The notes below the pieces were generated by a model, which was not told where the DNA came from, ran no database searches, and saw only the letters and a list, made by a program, of their open reading frames with translations. Of a stretch of 46,943 bases of DNA, positions 1 through 9,298 are shown in pieces. The stretch's first letter is position 1, and each line of letters opens with the position of its first letter. The stretch comes from Actinokineospora xionganensis (GTDB lineage Bacteria > Actinomycetota > Actinomycetes > Mycobacteriales > Pseudonocardiaceae): the NCBI RefSeq assembly GCF_014323725.1, contig NZ_JABVED010000029.1, positions 1 through 46,943 of the forward strand, given 5' to 3'. The position numbers and the translations under genes are program-made.

Positions 1-399
1 CAACGCATCCAGCCCAGGATGAAAAGGGCTCAGTGGATCTTGGGTCGGGCCACGGCCACCTCCGGCGCGATGAATGGGAATGGATGTAGTCGCTCTCACA
101 TTGCCCAATACGCACCGGAAACGGTATTGCGCGGCAATTCAGGGGGAATCGCACCTTGGCGGGTAGGGCGCCGTGAGATTTCGTCAACAGCAGTTAACGA
201 CCCAGCGTCGGAGCCACACGACAGGACGGGAACTCGCTGGTAGAGCACAGTTCCACGACTATTTGTTGCGTTCCGGTGAACCCCGGAACCGGCCGTGTGA
301 ACAGTTCGAGTTGGCCGCATTCAAACGTCGGTAAAAGCAATGGTCAGCCATAGACTGACGTCGCCGACTAATAGTCGTTCAGCGCATACCTGGGGACTC
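1..399. other. Upstream region of the conservon, no gene seen
   Basis: I see no convincing coding region here. Short open frames on both strands lack a ribosome site and the GC-rich third positions of the neighbouring genes. Just before the kinase start there is a perfect 13-base palindrome, CGACTA-A-TAGTCG, at 365-377, which could be an operator. A TAGACT hexamer at 351-356 could be a -10 box, but no good -35 goes with it. Both signals lie inside the codons that would be used if the kinase began at ATG 340, which argues for the start at 400. Confidence 0.4.
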
Positions 400-2520
400 A
401 TGACCGAGCGTAGACGTGGTTCTGTTCGCGGCAGGCTGACCCAGATGTTGGCCGTGTCGCTGACCATCGTGCTCAGCCTGATCGGCTACGCGATGACCGT
501 CGAGGTGCGCAACTACCGGGCGGTCACCGCGGCGGTCGAGTCGGTGTCGCTTGCGTTGGGGGCGCAAGGGGTTGTTCACCAGTTGCAGCGGGAGCGAGGG
601 CTGACTCTCGGGTTGCTGGGGGGCGACAGCCGGTTCGCCGATGGGCTCGCTCGGCAGCGCCGCCAGACCGACAGTGCGGTGGCGGCCCTGCGCGGGGAGC
701 TTGAGCGTGGGGTGCCGCAGGGCGGGGAGGACCTTTCCGCCGCCATGCGTGGACTCGACAAGTTGGTGACCGTTCGGGCAGGCACTGACGCACGGACCGG
801 GAAACGGGCGGAGACCTTTGACTTCTACACCTCGGCGATCGCCGGGCTCAACGAGGTGCTGCTGACCTCTGAGGATATCGCCGATCCGGGGCTGCGCCGC
901 GGTTTGGCCGCGTTGCGCACCTTGGGGAACGTCAAGGAGTCGGTGGGGCGCGAGCGCGGTTTCCTGAGCGGCGTGTTCGCCGTGGGCTGGTTCACCGACG
1001 ACGAGTACGTCCGGTTCACCGAGATCCGCGCGACAAAACTGGCCGCCGCCGCCGAGTTCGAGCGGTTGGCGACCGATGCGCAGAAGGACGCCTTCGCCGC
1101 CGCACAGCGGACTCAGGCGGGGCAACAGGCGGCGCGGCTGGAGCAGGTTGCCTTGCTGGGGGCGGCGGGGCCGCTGCCCGAGAATGTCGACCCGATGGTG
1201 TGGTTCGAGTCGATCACGACGGTCATCGATGATCTGCGTGACGTGCAGACCTCCGTCGGTGACGACATCACCACTCAGGCCAAAGTGTTGCACCGCGACG
1301 CCGAGACCGAGGTCATCATCGCCATCCTGGTGACTTTCCTGGCCGTGGTGGTGTTGGTGTGGCTGGTGATGAGGGGCATTCGCTCGATCACCCTGCCCCT
1401 CGCGAAGCTGGCGAAGGACGCCGACACCGTCGCCTCCACTGGCCTTCCCGCCGCCATCGCCGCAGTGCAGGCCGGGCACACCGGCGCCCACGACGAACCG
1501 GTCCTGGTCGACGCCGAGGCCTGCAACGAGATCGTCGCGCTGGCGCAGTCGATCGACCGGGTCCGCACGTCGGCGATGACGTTGGCCGGTGAGCAGGCGC
1601 TGCTGCGGCACAATGCCCGTCAGTCGCTCGCGAATCTGGGTCACCGCAACCAGAATCTGCTCCGCAGGCAGATCAGCGCGATCAGCGAGTTCGAGCAGAG
1701 CGAGTTGGACCCGGACGCCCTGGGCAGGCTGTTCCTGCTCGACCATTTGGCGACCCGGATGCGGCGCAACGCCGAGAGTCTGCTGGTCCTGGTCGGTGAG
1801 ACCAGCCCACGCCGGTCCGGCACGCCGCTCCCGGTCGTGGACGTCATCCGCGCCGCACTGTCCGAAGTGGAGGAGTACACCCGGGTCGAGCTGCGCGGCG
1901 TAGACCCGGTGTTCGTCTCCGGCTCCGTGGTCACCGAGGTGGCGCACCTGCTGGCCGAGCTGATCGAGAACGGCCTGTCGTTCTCGCCGCCCGAGCGTGC
2001 CGTCGAAATCCAAGGTAGGCGCACGAAAAACGGCTACCTGCTGGTTGTCACCGACTACGGCATCGGCATGTCCGCCGAGCAGCTCGACGCGGCGAACGCC
2101 AAGTTCCGCGGCGTCGACCCGTTCCTGGTGGCGCCCACGAAGTTCCTTGGCCACTATGTGATCGGCATGCTCGCTGCCACTTTGGACATCGGCGTCCGGC
2201 TCGTCGAGTCGCCCACTTCCGGGGTGAGCGCACGAGTCCTGCTCCCAGCGAAGCTGCTGGCCGAGGCGCCCGCCGAGCCGCGGCCCGTGATCGTGCGCCC
2301 CCGCCCGTCCAAGGCGCTCGACGAGGTGCCGCCCAGCGGCGGACGCACCCGCAACGGGCTGGCCAAGCGGACCCGCAGGCCCGCCCCCGAACCCGTCCGC
2401 CCCCACGCTTTCGAGACCTCGAACGGTCGCTCCCCCGACGATGTCCGCTCGATGCTCTCGTCGTTCCGCAGCGGCCACCAGCGCGGCACCAGCCGCCCAA
2501 GCGAACAGGACACCGCATGA
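400..2520 (+). CDS. Conservon sensor-histidine-kinase-like protein (CvnA type, nitrate/nitrite-sensor domain)
   Basis: Membrane signalling protein of the CvnA class. In the chosen frame a membrane segment lies near residues 15-33 (LAVSLTIVLSLIGYAM), followed by a long helical extracytoplasmic NIT-type sensing domain to about residue 305, a second membrane helix (IIAILVTFLAVVVLVWLVM), a HAMP-like linker, a helical stretch with the class signature LGHRNQNLLRRQI and LDHLATRMRRNAESLLVL, and a HATPase domain with N-box ELIENGLSFSPPE and DYGIGM. The C-terminal 90 residues are basic and Pro-rich, probably disordered. ATG 400 is preferred over ATG 340 because of the GGGGA just upstream and the palindrome at 365-377. 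It is first in a coupled four-gene operon and overlaps the next gene by ATGA. In Streptomyces conservons the kinase, roadblock, DUF742 and GTPase proteins form a membrane complex; the signal sensed here is unknown. Confidence 0.88.
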   Translation: MTERRRGSVRGRLTQMLAVSLTIVLSLIGYAMTVEVRNYRAVTAAVESVSLALGAQGVVHQLQRERGLTLGLLGGDSRFADGLARQRRQTDSAVAALRGELERGVPQGGEDLSAAMRGLDKLVTVRAGTDARTGKRAETFDFYTSAIAGLNEVLLTSEDIADPGLRRGLAALRTLGNVKESVGRERGFLSGVFAVGWFTDDEYVRFTEIRATKLAAAAEFERLATDAQKDAFAAAQRTQAGQQAARLEQVALLGAAGPLPENVDPMVWFESITTVIDDLRDVQTSVGDDITTQAKVLHRDAETEVIIAILVTFLAVVVLVWLVMRGIRSITLPLAKLAKDADTVASTGLPAAIAAVQAGHTGAHDEPVLVDAEACNEIVALAQSIDRVRTSAMTLAGEQALLRHNARQSLANLGHRNQNLLRRQISAISEFEQSELDPDALGRLFLLDHLATRMRRNAESLLVLVGETSPRRSGTPLPVVDVIRAALSEVEEYTRVELRGVDPVFVSGSVVTEVAHLLAELIENGLSFSPPERAVEIQGRRTKNGYLLVVTDYGIGMSAEQLDAANAKFRGVDPFLVAPTKFLGHYVIGMLAATLDIGVRLVESPTSGVSARVLLPAKLLAEAPAEPRPVIVRPRPSKALDEVPPSGGRTRNGLAKRTRRPAPEPVRPHAFETSNGRSPDDVRSMLSSFRSGHQRGTSRPSEQDTA

Positions 2521-2939
2521 CTGTCGCCACGACGAATCCGCAGACATTCGGCTGGCTGCTGGCCACCTTCGTCCGCAACACCCACGGCGTGCTCGACGCC
2601 GTCGCCGTGTCCTCCGACGGCCTGCTGCTGGCCCTGTCCCCAGGCCTGGACCGCGCCGACGGGGATCACCTCGCCGCCGTCGTCTCCGGGCTCACGAGCC
2701 TGAGCCGCAGTGCGTCACACCGCTACGACCTCGGCGGCCCGAAGCTGATGATGATCGAGATGAACCGCGGCTTCCTGCTCGTCTCGGCCATCTCCGGCGG
2801 TTGCTGCCTCGGTGTGTTCGCGGGCGACGACGCCGACATCGGGGTCGTCGGCTACGAGATCGCCCTGTTGGCCGAGCGGTTCGGCGCCACGCTCAGCCCG
2901 GCGCTGATCAGCGAACTGCGGGAGGTGCTTCCCCGTTGA
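2517..2939 (+). CDS. Roadblock/LC7 domain protein (CvnB type)
   Basis: A 140-residue protein that is a single roadblock/LC7 (MglB-like) fold: GWLLATFVRNTHGVLDAVAV, then SSDGLLLALSPGLDRADGDHLAAVVSGLTSL, ending in a strand-helix that includes GDDADIGVVGYEIALLAERF. Proteins of this family regulate small Ras-like GTPases, often as homodimers. It sits between the kinase-like gene (ATGA overlap) and the DUF742 gene (TTGA overlap), with the partner GTPase two genes downstream, so it is the likely regulator of that GTPase. The length is normal for conservon B proteins. Confidence 0.9.
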   Translation: MTVATTNPQTFGWLLATFVRNTHGVLDAVAVSSDGLLLALSPGLDRADGDHLAAVVSGLTSLSRSASHRYDLGGPKLMMIEMNRGFLLVSAISGGCCLGVFAGDDADIGVVGYEIALLAERFGATLSPALISELREVLPR

Positions 2940-3280
2940 CCAGACACGCACTGCCCGACGACGGCCCGTTCATCCGGCCGTTCCTGGTCACCGCGGGCCG
3001 CACCCGGCCGGTCCAGCCGACCCTGCGGGTCGACGCGCTGATCAGCACCCTGCCCGCCGCCGCTTCCGCCCGGCTCGCCTTCGAGGCCAAGCGGGTCGCC
3101 GACCTGTGCCGCAGCCCCAAGTCGGTCGCCGAGGTCGCGACCGCGATCGACGTGCCGCTCGGCGTTGCCCGGGTCCTGATCGCGGACCTCGTGGCGGCCG
3201 GTCTGGTGGCCTGCGGTCCGGCGCCGGAGCTGGATTTGCCCGCACTGGAAAGGATTCGCGAGCTTGTCCATGCGCTCTGA
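2936..3280 (+). CDS. DUF742 protein (CvnC type)
   Basis: A 114-residue protein of the DUF742 family, the third member of conservons. It shows the expected N-terminal RPFLVTAGRTRP segment and a winged-helix-like C-terminal part (EAKRVADLCRSPKSVAEVATAIDVPLGVARVLIADLVAAGLV). I chose the TTG at 2936 because it overlaps the roadblock stop codon (TTGA), matching the coupling of the whole operon; the frame is open further upstream but only through the roadblock gene. The C-terminus overlaps the start of the GTPase gene. DUF742 proteins may bind DNA or act as adaptors; the function is not settled. Confidence 0.88.
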   Translation: MTRHALPDDGPFIRPFLVTAGRTRPVQPTLRVDALISTLPAAASARLAFEAKRVADLCRSPKSVAEVATAIDVPLGVARVLIADLVAAGLVACGPAPELDLPALERIRELVHAL

Positions 3281-3836
3281 CCGCGGCCCGGCGTCGGTGA
3301 AGATCGTCATCGGTGGCGGCTTCGGCGTCGGCAAGACGACCCTCATCGGCGCGATCTCCGAGATCGAGCCGCTCGCCACCGACGCGGTGATGACCCAGGC
3401 GTCCCTGGGGGTGGACGACTCCGCCGGGCTGCCGGACAAGACGACCACCACCGTGGCGTTCGACTTCGGCCGGGTCACCCTCGACCCGTGGCTGGTGCTC
3501 TACCTGTTCGGCACGCCCGGCCAGGAGCGGTTCTCGTTCCTGTGGGACGACCTGTCCGAGGGCGCGCTCGGGGCCGTGGTGCTCGCCGACACCCGCCGGA
3601 TCGAGGACTGTTTCCCGGCCCTGGACTACTTCGAGTCCCGCGGGACCCCACTCGTGCTGGCCGTCAACCGGTTCGACGACGGCACGCGCTTCGACCTCGG
3701 CGAGGTCCGCGAGGCACTCGACCTCACCGACGACGTCCCGATCGTGTCGTGCGACGCCCGGTCGCGCGCGTCGGTCAAGCAGGTGCTCGGCGCGGTCGTC
3801 GAGGTGGCCATCGGGCAGCGGGCGCGCGCTATCTAA
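3270..3836 (+). CDS. Conservon small GTPase (CvnD type)
   Basis: Ras-like GTPase of the conservon/MglA-related group, 188 residues. G1 is GGGFGVGKTT near the N-terminus, G3 is GTPGQERFSFLWDDL and G4 is AVNRFDD; SCDARS is at the G5 position. The region after G3, with ADTRRIEDCFPALDYFE, is typical of conservon D proteins. ATG 3270 is preferred, though TTG 3264 is also possible; either start overlaps the DUF742 3' end. With the upstream roadblock protein as regulator, the set resembles a bacterial GTPase signalling module coupled to a membrane sensor. No cytochrome P450 follows, unlike some Streptomyces conservons. Confidence 0.9.
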   Translation: MRSDRGPASVKIVIGGGFGVGKTTLIGAISEIEPLATDAVMTQASLGVDDSAGLPDKTTTTVAFDFGRVTLDPWLVLYLFGTPGQERFSFLWDDLSEGALGAVVLADTRRIEDCFPALDYFESRGTPLVLAVNRFDDGTRFDLGEVREALDLTDDVPIVSCDARSRASVKQVLGAVVEVAIGQRARAI

Positions 3837-3863
3837 GGTGGGTGCGACGACAGGAGACTCGCC

Positions 3864-4652
3864 GTGCCGATCGCTGACCTGGGTGACCGCAAGCTGCACT
3901 ACATCCGCCGTGGCGAGGGCGCGCCGCTGTTGCTGATTCAGGGCATGGCCGGTCACCACGCCATCTGGGGTGAGCCGTTCCTGTCGCTGCTCGAACAGGA
4001 TTACGACGTCGTCGCGTTCGACCACCGCGGCATCGGCGAGAGCGACCGGGCCGACGAGCCGTTCACCGTGGCCGAGATGGCCGACGACGCCGCGAAGCTG
4101 ATGGCCGCCGTGGGCTGGGACGACGCGCACGCGTTGGGCATCTCGATGGGCGGCATGGTCGCCCAGGAACTCGCCGTGCGCCACCCCGACCGAATCCGCA
4201 CGCTCACCTTGGGCTGCACCTACGCCGGGCCGGGCGGCTCGCTGGAGGCACCGGGCCCACTGCGCATGGTCGAGGCGATGAACACCGGGGATGTCGCCAA
4301 AATCCTGCGTGCGGGGTATGAGGCGAACCTGTCCCCCGCGTTCCGGGCCGACGAGTCCCGGTTCAAGCAGTTCACCGACGTGTCGCTGTCGGTGCGCGTC
4401 CCATCGCCGGTCATCCTGATGCAGCTACAGGCGATCCTGCGGCACGACGCCGTGGCGGGCTTGCGAAATCTCGACGTACCCACCCTCGTCGTACATGGCA
4501 CGGAGGACGAGATGATCGTGGCGGCGAATGGGCGGCACCTGGCGAGCCTGGTGCCCGACGCCCGCCTCGAGACGATGGACGGGGTCGGGCACCTGTTCTG
4601 GTGGGAACAGCCCGAGCGCAGCGCGGCATTGGTCCGCGCGCACGCGCGATAG
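3864..4652 (+). CDS. Alpha/beta hydrolase
   Basis: Alpha/beta-hydrolase fold protein of 262 residues. It has the oxyanion-region LLLIQGMAGHHAIWG, strand 4 and turn VVAFDHRGIGESD, the nucleophile elbow GISMGGMVAQ (Ser nucleophile), a late acid region VVHGTEDEMIV and the catalytic His in GVGHLFWWE. The start is GTG 3864 with CAGGAG at 3851-3856. Substrate cannot be told from sequence; related proteins include esterases, lactonases and haloperoxidase-like hydrolases. It follows the conservon GTPase by 27 bp and may share its transcript. Its stop codon ends exactly where the convergent der gene's stop codon begins, leaving no intergenic base. Confidence 0.85.
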   Translation: MPIADLGDRKLHYIRRGEGAPLLLIQGMAGHHAIWGEPFLSLLEQDYDVVAFDHRGIGESDRADEPFTVAEMADDAAKLMAAVGWDDAHALGISMGGMVAQELAVRHPDRIRTLTLGCTYAGPGGSLEAPGPLRMVEAMNTGDVAKILRAGYEANLSPAFRADESRFKQFTDVSLSVRVPSPVILMQLQAILRHDAVAGLRNLDVPTLVVHGTEDEMIVAANGRHLASLVPDARLETMDGVGHLFWWEQPERSAALVRAHAR

Positions 4653-6056
4653 CTACTTGCGGGCCTTCTTCTCCCGGACGCGGACCGAGATGCGGACCGG
4701 GCTGCCGGTGAAGCCGAACGTCTCGCGGAACTTGCGCTCGACGAAGCGGCGGTAGCCCGCCTCGAGGAAGCCGCTAGTGAACAGCACGATTGTCGGCGGC
4801 CGGGTCGAGGCCTGGGTTGCGAACAGAATCTTGGGCTGCTTGCCCCCGCGCACGGGCGGCGGGGTGGCGGCGACGAGGTCGGACAGCCACGAGTTGAGCT
4901 GCCCGGTCGAGACGCGCTGGTCCCAGGAGTTCAACGCCGTCCGCAGCGCCGGGGCGAGCTTGCGCACCGAGCGGCCGGTCAGCGCCGAGACGTTGACCTT
5001 CTCCGCCCACGGCACGCGCACCAGGCCACGCTCGAGCTCTCGGACCATGGCGTGGCGGCGGTCCTCATCGACCAAGTCCCACTTGTTGAACGCGAGCACG
5101 CACGCGCGACCCGAGTCGACGACCATCGTCAGTACCCGCAGGTCCTGCTCGGCGATCGGATCGCTGGCGTCGAGGAGCACGATGACAACCTCGGCGGACT
5201 CGATTGCCGCCTTGGTGCGCAGCGACGCGTAGTACTCGGTGCCGCTGGCGAAGTTGACCCGCTTGCGCAGGCCCGCGGTGTCGACGAAGCGCCACAGCTG
5301 GCCGTCGAGTTCGACGATGGAGTCGACCGGGTCGACGGTGGTGCCCGCGACCGAGTCGACGACCGCGCGGTTCTCGCCGGTGAGCCGGTTGAGCAGGCTG
5401 GACTTGCCCACGTTCGGCTTGCCGACCAGCGCGACGCGGCGGGGGCCGCCCTGCACGCCGAAGGTGTCCTTGGGCGACTCGGGCAGCGCGGCGAGGATGG
5501 CGTCGAGCAGGTCGCCGGAGTTGCGCCCGTGCAGGGCGCTGACCGGGAACGGCTCGCCCAGGCCGAGCGACCACAGCGACGCCGTGTCGGCGATCAGCCG
5601 GTCGTCGTCGACCTTGTTCGCGACCAGGATGACCGGCACCTTCGAGCGACGCAGGACCTTGGAGACGGCCTCGTCGGTCGCGGTGGCGCCGACGGTGGCG
5701 TCGACGACCACGACGACGGCGTCGGAGTGGGTCATCGCGTATTCGGCCTGCGCGGCGACAGCGCCCGCGAGACCGTCGGCGCTGGGCTCCCAGCCGCCGG
5801 TGTCGAGCACGGTGAACTTGCGGCCGTTCCACAGCGCGTCGTAGGCGACGCGGTCGCGGGTGACGCCAGGGGTGTCCTGCACGACCGCCTCACGGCGGCC
5901 GAGGATGCGGTTGACCAGCGTGGACTTGCCCACGTTCGGGCGTCCGACGACGGCGAGCACCGGCTTCGGTGTGGCCTCGCCGTCGTCGTCGGCGAACTCG
6001 TCGCCGATCGAGTCCCATTCGGACTCGTCGGACCAGGTGCCATCGAGCTCTGTCAT
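4653..6056 (-). CDS. der: Ribosome-assembly GTPase Der (EngA)
   Basis: Essential double-GTPase that assists 50S ribosome assembly. Two G domains are clear: the first has [17 protein letters not shown] and NKVD; the second has [17 protein letters not shown] and NKWD. A C-terminal KH-like domain follows, ending in [14 protein letters not shown]. The acidic N-terminal extension of about 28 residues ([19 protein letters not shown]) is common in actinobacterial Der. The length of 467 residues is normal. It is the last gene of cmk-plsC-der; the ATG overlaps the plsC stop codon as ATGA. Confidence 0.97.
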   Translation of the reverse strand: MTELDGTWSDESEWDSIGDEFADDDGEATPKPVLAVVGRPNVGKSTLVNRILGRREAVVQDTPGVTRDRVAYDALWNGRKFTVLDTGGWEPSADGLAGAVAAQAEYAMTHSDAVVVVVDATVGATATDEAVSKVLRRSKVPVILVANKVDDDRLIADTASLWSLGLGEPFPVSALHGRNSGDLLDAILAALPESPKDTFGVQGGPRRVALVGKPNVGKSSLLNRLTGENRAVVDSVAGTTVDPVDSIVELDGQLWRFVDTAGLRKRVNFASGTEYYASLRTKAAIESAEVVIVLLDASDPIAEQDLRVLTMVVDSGRACVLAFNKWDLVDEDRRHAMVRELERGLVRVPWAEKVNVSALTGRSVRKLAPALRTALNSWDQRVSTGQLNSWLSDLVAATPPPVRGGKQPKILFATQASTRPPTIVLFTSGFLEAGYRRFVERKFRETFGFTGSPVRISVRVREKKARK

Positions 6057-6697
6057 TGATTCCGCTTCCGCTGTTCGTCAAGTTCGTCAACCAGGCCGGC
6101 GAGCCGGACCCGGATCTGTTCGGTGGCCTCGATGAGGCCGGTGCGCCCGCGTCCGACCACGAGGTCGAACGGCTCGCCCACCATCATGTCGACCGTGGGG
6201 CGAAACCGCCGCCGGGCGCCTTCGGGCCTGCGCGTGCCGCGCGTAGCCACCGGCAGCACGGTCGCGCCGGTCGAGCGGACCAGCCAGGCCGCGCCCTGCT
6301 CGGCCACGGCGACGTTTCCCTCGCCGCGGGTGCCTTCGGGGAAGACGCCGACCAGGCCGCCGCCCTTGAGGACGTCGACCGCGGTCAGGAGCGGGGTCCG
6401 GTCGGGTTCGCCGCGCTTGACCGGGACCTGCCCGATCGCGCGAAGACCCCGTCCCGCGATGCCGCGGAACATCTCCTGCTTAACCAGGAACACCGAACGG
6501 CGCGGCAGCATTCCATAGATGAGCTGCGGTTCGAGCATGGAGCTGTGGTTCGCGACCAGCACCACGGGTCCCGTGCGCGGGACCCGCTCGATTCCGTGCA
6601 CGCGGATACGGAACGCGGGGCGGAAACCCCAGCGTCCGATCATCCGGCCGACGTCGTGCAGCCAGGGCAGCGCCCCCGCGGGCAGATCCGTGGTCAT
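6053..6697 (-). CDS. 1-acyl-sn-glycerol-3-phosphate acyltransferase family protein (PlsC-like)
   Basis: Membrane-associated acyltransferase of 214 residues in the PlsC/LPLAT superfamily, expected to acylate lysophosphatidate or a related acceptor. The acceptor-binding block FPEGTR is at about residues 119-124. The catalytic block reads NHSSMLEP, so the usual HX4D motif appears as HX4E (H51, E56). The block [10 protein letters not shown] is also present. It lies between cmk and der with 4-bp overlaps on both sides, an order often seen in actinobacteria. The exact acceptor is unknown. Confidence 0.88.
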   Translation of the reverse strand: MTTDLPAGALPWLHDVGRMIGRWGFRPAFRIRVHGIERVPRTGPVVLVANHSSMLEPQLIYGMLPRRSVFLVKQEMFRGIAGRGLRAIGQVPVKRGEPDRTPLLTAVDVLKGGGLVGVFPEGTRGEGNVAVAEQGAAWLVRSTGATVLPVATRGTRRPEGARRRFRPTVDMMVGEPFDLVVGRGRTGLIEATEQIRVRLAGLVDELDEQRKRNQ

Positions 6698-7422
6698 CGA
6701 CCCGCCGGTTGCACGGACGTGCCGCTCAGGCCGCGGTCACGAACCAGGTCGAGCAGGTGCGCGACCACGCCGTCGATGTCGAGTTCGGTGGTGTCGACCT
6801 CGACCGCGTCGTCGGCCTGCTTGAGCGGTGAGGCCGCCCGGGTCGAGTCGAGCCGGTCGCGGCGCTCCACGTCGGCCTTGACCGCGTCGACGGTGGCCGT
6901 GCGGCCCTCGGCGCTGTCCTGGCGGGTGCGCCGTGCGGCGCGCGCGTCGGCCGAGGCGGTCAGGTAGACCTTGAGCCCGGCGTCGGGCGAGACCACGGTG
7001 CCGATGTCACGGCCCTCGACGACGATCCCGCCAGTGGTGGCCCGGACCTCGCTGATGATCTGCCGCTGCCGGGCGACCAGCATTTCGCGCACCTTCGGCA
7101 CCGCGGAGACAGCGGAGACGGCCAGGGTGACCTGCTGGCCGCGGATCTCGGTGGCGACGTCCTCGGAGCCCAGGTGGACGACGGCGCGGTTCGGGTCGGT
7201 GCCGACGTGCAGGTCGGTGGCCTCGGCGACGCGGCGGACCGCGGTCACGTCGGCCGGGTCGACGCCCGCGCGCAGCACGGCCAGCGTCACCGCCCGGTAC
7301 ATCGCGCCCGTGTCGAGGTAACCCGCGCCGAGCGAGGCCGCGAGCCGACGCGCTACGGTGGATTTGCCGGTGCCCGAGGGTCCGTCCATCGCGACGACTC
7401 CACGAAGCTGACCCTGTCCCAC
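6694..7422 (-). CDS. cmk: Cytidylate kinase
   Basis: Phosphorylates CMP and dCMP with ATP. The P-loop GPSGTGKS lies near residues 14-21, followed by YLDTGAMYR (NMP-binding region) and [15 protein letters not shown]; the LID-like region [14 protein letters not shown] is also present. The length of 242 residues is typical. The start is GTG 7422, chosen because a perfect AGGAGG (7436-7431) is 8 bases upstream. It is the first gene of cmk-plsC-der; in many actinobacteria it follows scpA-scpB-rluB directly, but here those genes lie about 19 kb away. Confidence 0.96.
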   Translation of the reverse strand: MGQGQLRGVVAMDGPSGTGKSTVARRLAASLGAGYLDTGAMYRAVTLAVLRAGVDPADVTAVRRVAEATDLHVGTDPNRAVVHLGSEDVATEIRGQQVTLAVSAVSAVPKVREMLVARQRQIISEVRATTGGIVVEGRDIGTVVSPDAGLKVYLTASADARAARRTRQDSAEGRTATVDAVKADVERRDRLDSTRAASPLKQADDAVEVDTTELDIDGVVAHLLDLVRDRGLSGTSVQPAGR

Positions 7423-7529
7423 CGCGGCATCCTCCTGCTGACTTGTCCCAGACCAGTGCTCTATTCTGCCTGGCCCCTCCCGCGGGCCGACGCCCGGGCG
7501 ATGTCGGTGGGCCGCGATACCGTCATGGC

Positions 7530-7955
7530 ATGACCGAGATCACGGACAGCTCGACCGGGTGGGTGGCCAAGCACATCCAGCGCTACGTCGAGACCGACGG
7601 CGCCGACGGGTACCTGTTCAACGGCTATCCGACGCTGCTGTTGACCACGCGCGGGCGTAAATCGGGTCACTTGCGGCGCACCGCGCTGATCTTCGGCGAG
7701 TCCGACGGCCGGTATCTGCTGGTCGCGTCCGACGGCGGCGCCGAGAAGCACCCGGCCTGGTATCTGAACCTCACGGCCGACCCGGAGGTCACCGTGCAGA
7801 TCCGCGGGGACGTCTTCGCCGCCCGCGCGCGGACCGCGACGCCGGAGGAGAAACCGCAGCTCTGGGCGGCGATGGTGGACGTGTTCCCCACGTACGACTC
7901 GTACCAGCGCAAGTCCTCACGTGATATCCCTGTGGTCGTGTTGGAGCGCATGTGA
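7530..7955 (+). CDS. Deazaflavin-dependent nitroreductase-family oxidoreductase (DDN-like)
   Basis: A 141-residue split-barrel protein of the deazaflavin-dependent nitroreductase/FDOR-A family. Hallmarks are [18 protein letters not shown] (cofactor phosphate-binding region), [19 protein letters not shown], and the C-terminal [22 protein letters not shown]. Such enzymes use reduced F420 to reduce quinones, nitro compounds or enones. ATG 7530 is chosen because the family N-terminus begins just after it; upstream codons overlap the cmk promoter region. It is followed by a winged-helix gene with a GTGA overlap. The physiological substrate is unknown. Confidence 0.88.
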   Translation: MTEITDSSTGWVAKHIQRYVETDGADGYLFNGYPTLLLTTRGRKSGHLRRTALIFGESDGRYLLVASDGGAEKHPAWYLNLTADPEVTVQIRGDVFAARARTATPEEKPQLWAAMVDVFPTYDSYQRKSSRDIPVVVLERM

Positions 7956-9034
7956 TCAGCAAGCGCGCGCTGAACCGGGCGACGCTGGCCCGGCAGCTGC
8001 TCCTGGAACGTTCGGACCTCGGTGTCGTCGACGCGGTCGAGCACCTGGCCGGGCTGCAGGCTCAGACACCGCACACCTGGTACGTCGGTCTGTGGACGCG
8101 GCTGCGCGACCTCACCCCTTCGCAGGTGTCGGACGCCCTGGAGTCTCGCGACCTGGTGCGGATCGCGCTGATGCGCTCGACCATCCACCTGGTCAGCGCC
8201 GCCGACTGCCTGCGGCTGCGGCCCCCGCTTGCCGCGATGCTGACCAGTGGCACGAACGCGATCTTCGGCAAACGCCTCGTCGGCGTCGATCGCGACGAGT
8301 TGGTGGCCGCGGGCCGCTCCATCCTGGAGGAGCAGGCCATGACGTTCGGCGAGTTGGGCAAGGTGCTCGCCCTGAAGTGGCCCGACCGCGACCCGTTGGC
8401 GCTCGCGCAGGCGGTGCGGGGAGACACACCGCTGGTCCAGGTCACCCCGCGCGGGCTGTGGGGACGGTCGGGAAAGGCCGCGCACACGACGGCCTCGCAC
8501 TGGCTGGGAGATCTCGAGGTCCCGGAGCTGACACTGCCCGAGATGATCCGGCGGTACCTGGGCGCCTTCGGCCCGGCTTCGGTGAAGGACGTGCAGACGT
8601 GGTCGGGGCTGACCAGGCTGTCGGAGGTGGTCGAGGGGATGTCGGATCTGGTCGGTTTCAGGGACGAGCACGGTCGCGAACTCTTCGACATACCCGACGC
8701 GCCACGCCCCGACGAGGACACGCCGGCGCCGGTGCGGTTCCTCTACGACTTCGACAACCTGCTGCTGTCGCACGCCGACCGGTCGCGGGTGGTCACGCCG
8801 CGGGTCAAGGAGCAGAACTTCGACCCGCATGGGCCGATCCCCCGGTTGGTGCTTGTCGACGGCGTCACAGCCGGCGCGTGGACCACGGAGATCGGCAAGG
8901 AGCGAGCGGTGTTGCGGGTGCGGCCGTTCGATCCGTGGCCTGCTGCGGCGCTGGATGAGGCTGCCGAGGAAGGGGCGCGGTTGTTGGCGTTCCTGGCTGG
9001 GGACGTCGGGGACCAGCGGGTGGAGATCGGCTGA
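7952..9034 (+). CDS. Winged-helix DNA-binding domain protein (HTH_42, AlkX/YcaQ-like)
   Basis: A 360-residue protein of the winged-helix family that includes the DNA glycosylases YcaQ and AlkX and many uncharacterised actinobacterial members. Near the N-terminus LAGLQAQTPHTWYVGLWTRL carries the QxQ-type motif linked to glycosylase activity in relatives; this is followed by the LVRIALMRSTIHLVSAADCL segment and a C-terminal domain with RFLYDFDNLLLSHADRSR. The start is GTG 7952, overlapping the upstream stop (GTGA). Function as a DNA-repair enzyme is inferred from family only. Confidence 0.82.
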   Translation: MISKRALNRATLARQLLLERSDLGVVDAVEHLAGLQAQTPHTWYVGLWTRLRDLTPSQVSDALESRDLVRIALMRSTIHLVSAADCLRLRPPLAAMLTSGTNAIFGKRLVGVDRDELVAAGRSILEEQAMTFGELGKVLALKWPDRDPLALAQAVRGDTPLVQVTPRGLWGRSGKAAHTTASHWLGDLEVPELTLPEMIRRYLGAFGPASVKDVQTWSGLTRLSEVVEGMSDLVGFRDEHGRELFDIPDAPRPDEDTPAPVRFLYDFDNLLLSHADRSRVVTPRVKEQNFDPHGPIPRLVLVDGVTAGAWTTEIGKERAVLRVRPFDPWPAAALDEAAEEGARLLAFLAGDVGDQRVEIG

Positions 9035-9159
9035 GAGCCCTGGTTGCCGAGTTGGCGCGATCATCCTGGTCCGCTTCGCGCCGGGTTCCCCGGACTTGGG
9101 GTGGTGGGTGCTACTTCGGGTGGTTGGGGTCGGATGTCTCGTTGAGGTGTTGGCGGGTG

Positions 9160-9190
9160 CGTGTTCGCGAAGTCCGACCGCGCGAACGCG
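9160..9190 (+). terminator. Hairpin downstream of the winged-helix gene
   Basis: An inverted repeat with arms 9160-9169 and 9181-9190 (core GTTCGCG / CGCGAAC) forms a 10-bp stem with one G-T pair and an 11-base loop. It lies about 125 bases after the plus-strand stop codon. There is no U-tract. A terminator or a degenerate repeat are both possible. Confidence 0.35.
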
Positions 9191-9252
9191 ACGGGGTGTG
9201 GGGATCACCGATTCGTCGTTGCCGGGGCGTCACGCGGGGGGCACTTGGAGAT

Positions 9253-9292
9253 CGACTGAGCTGCCCTCGGCGTCCCGAAGGCGGCTCAGTCG
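9253..9292. terminator. Bidirectional terminator-like hairpin
   Basis: CGACTGAGC (9253-9261) pairs perfectly with GCTCAGTCG (9284-9292); the stem extends inward through T-G, GCC/GGC and TCGG/CCGA to a tight loop. It lies between the convergent winged-helix gene and the CBS gene, 6 bases beyond the CBS stop codon, where a shared terminator is expected. The rest of 9035-9298 shows no gene. Confidence 0.65.
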
Positions 9293-9298
9293 TGGGGT

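Noticed and set aside
1..339. Small open frames at the window start as genes
   Set aside because: They overlap on opposite strands, lack ribosome sites and have no coding bias.
379..2547. A 722-residue open frame opposite the conservon kinase gene
   Set aside because: A GC-rich antisense shadow: it has no domain motifs, while the plus strand encodes a complete CvnA-type protein in a coupled operon.
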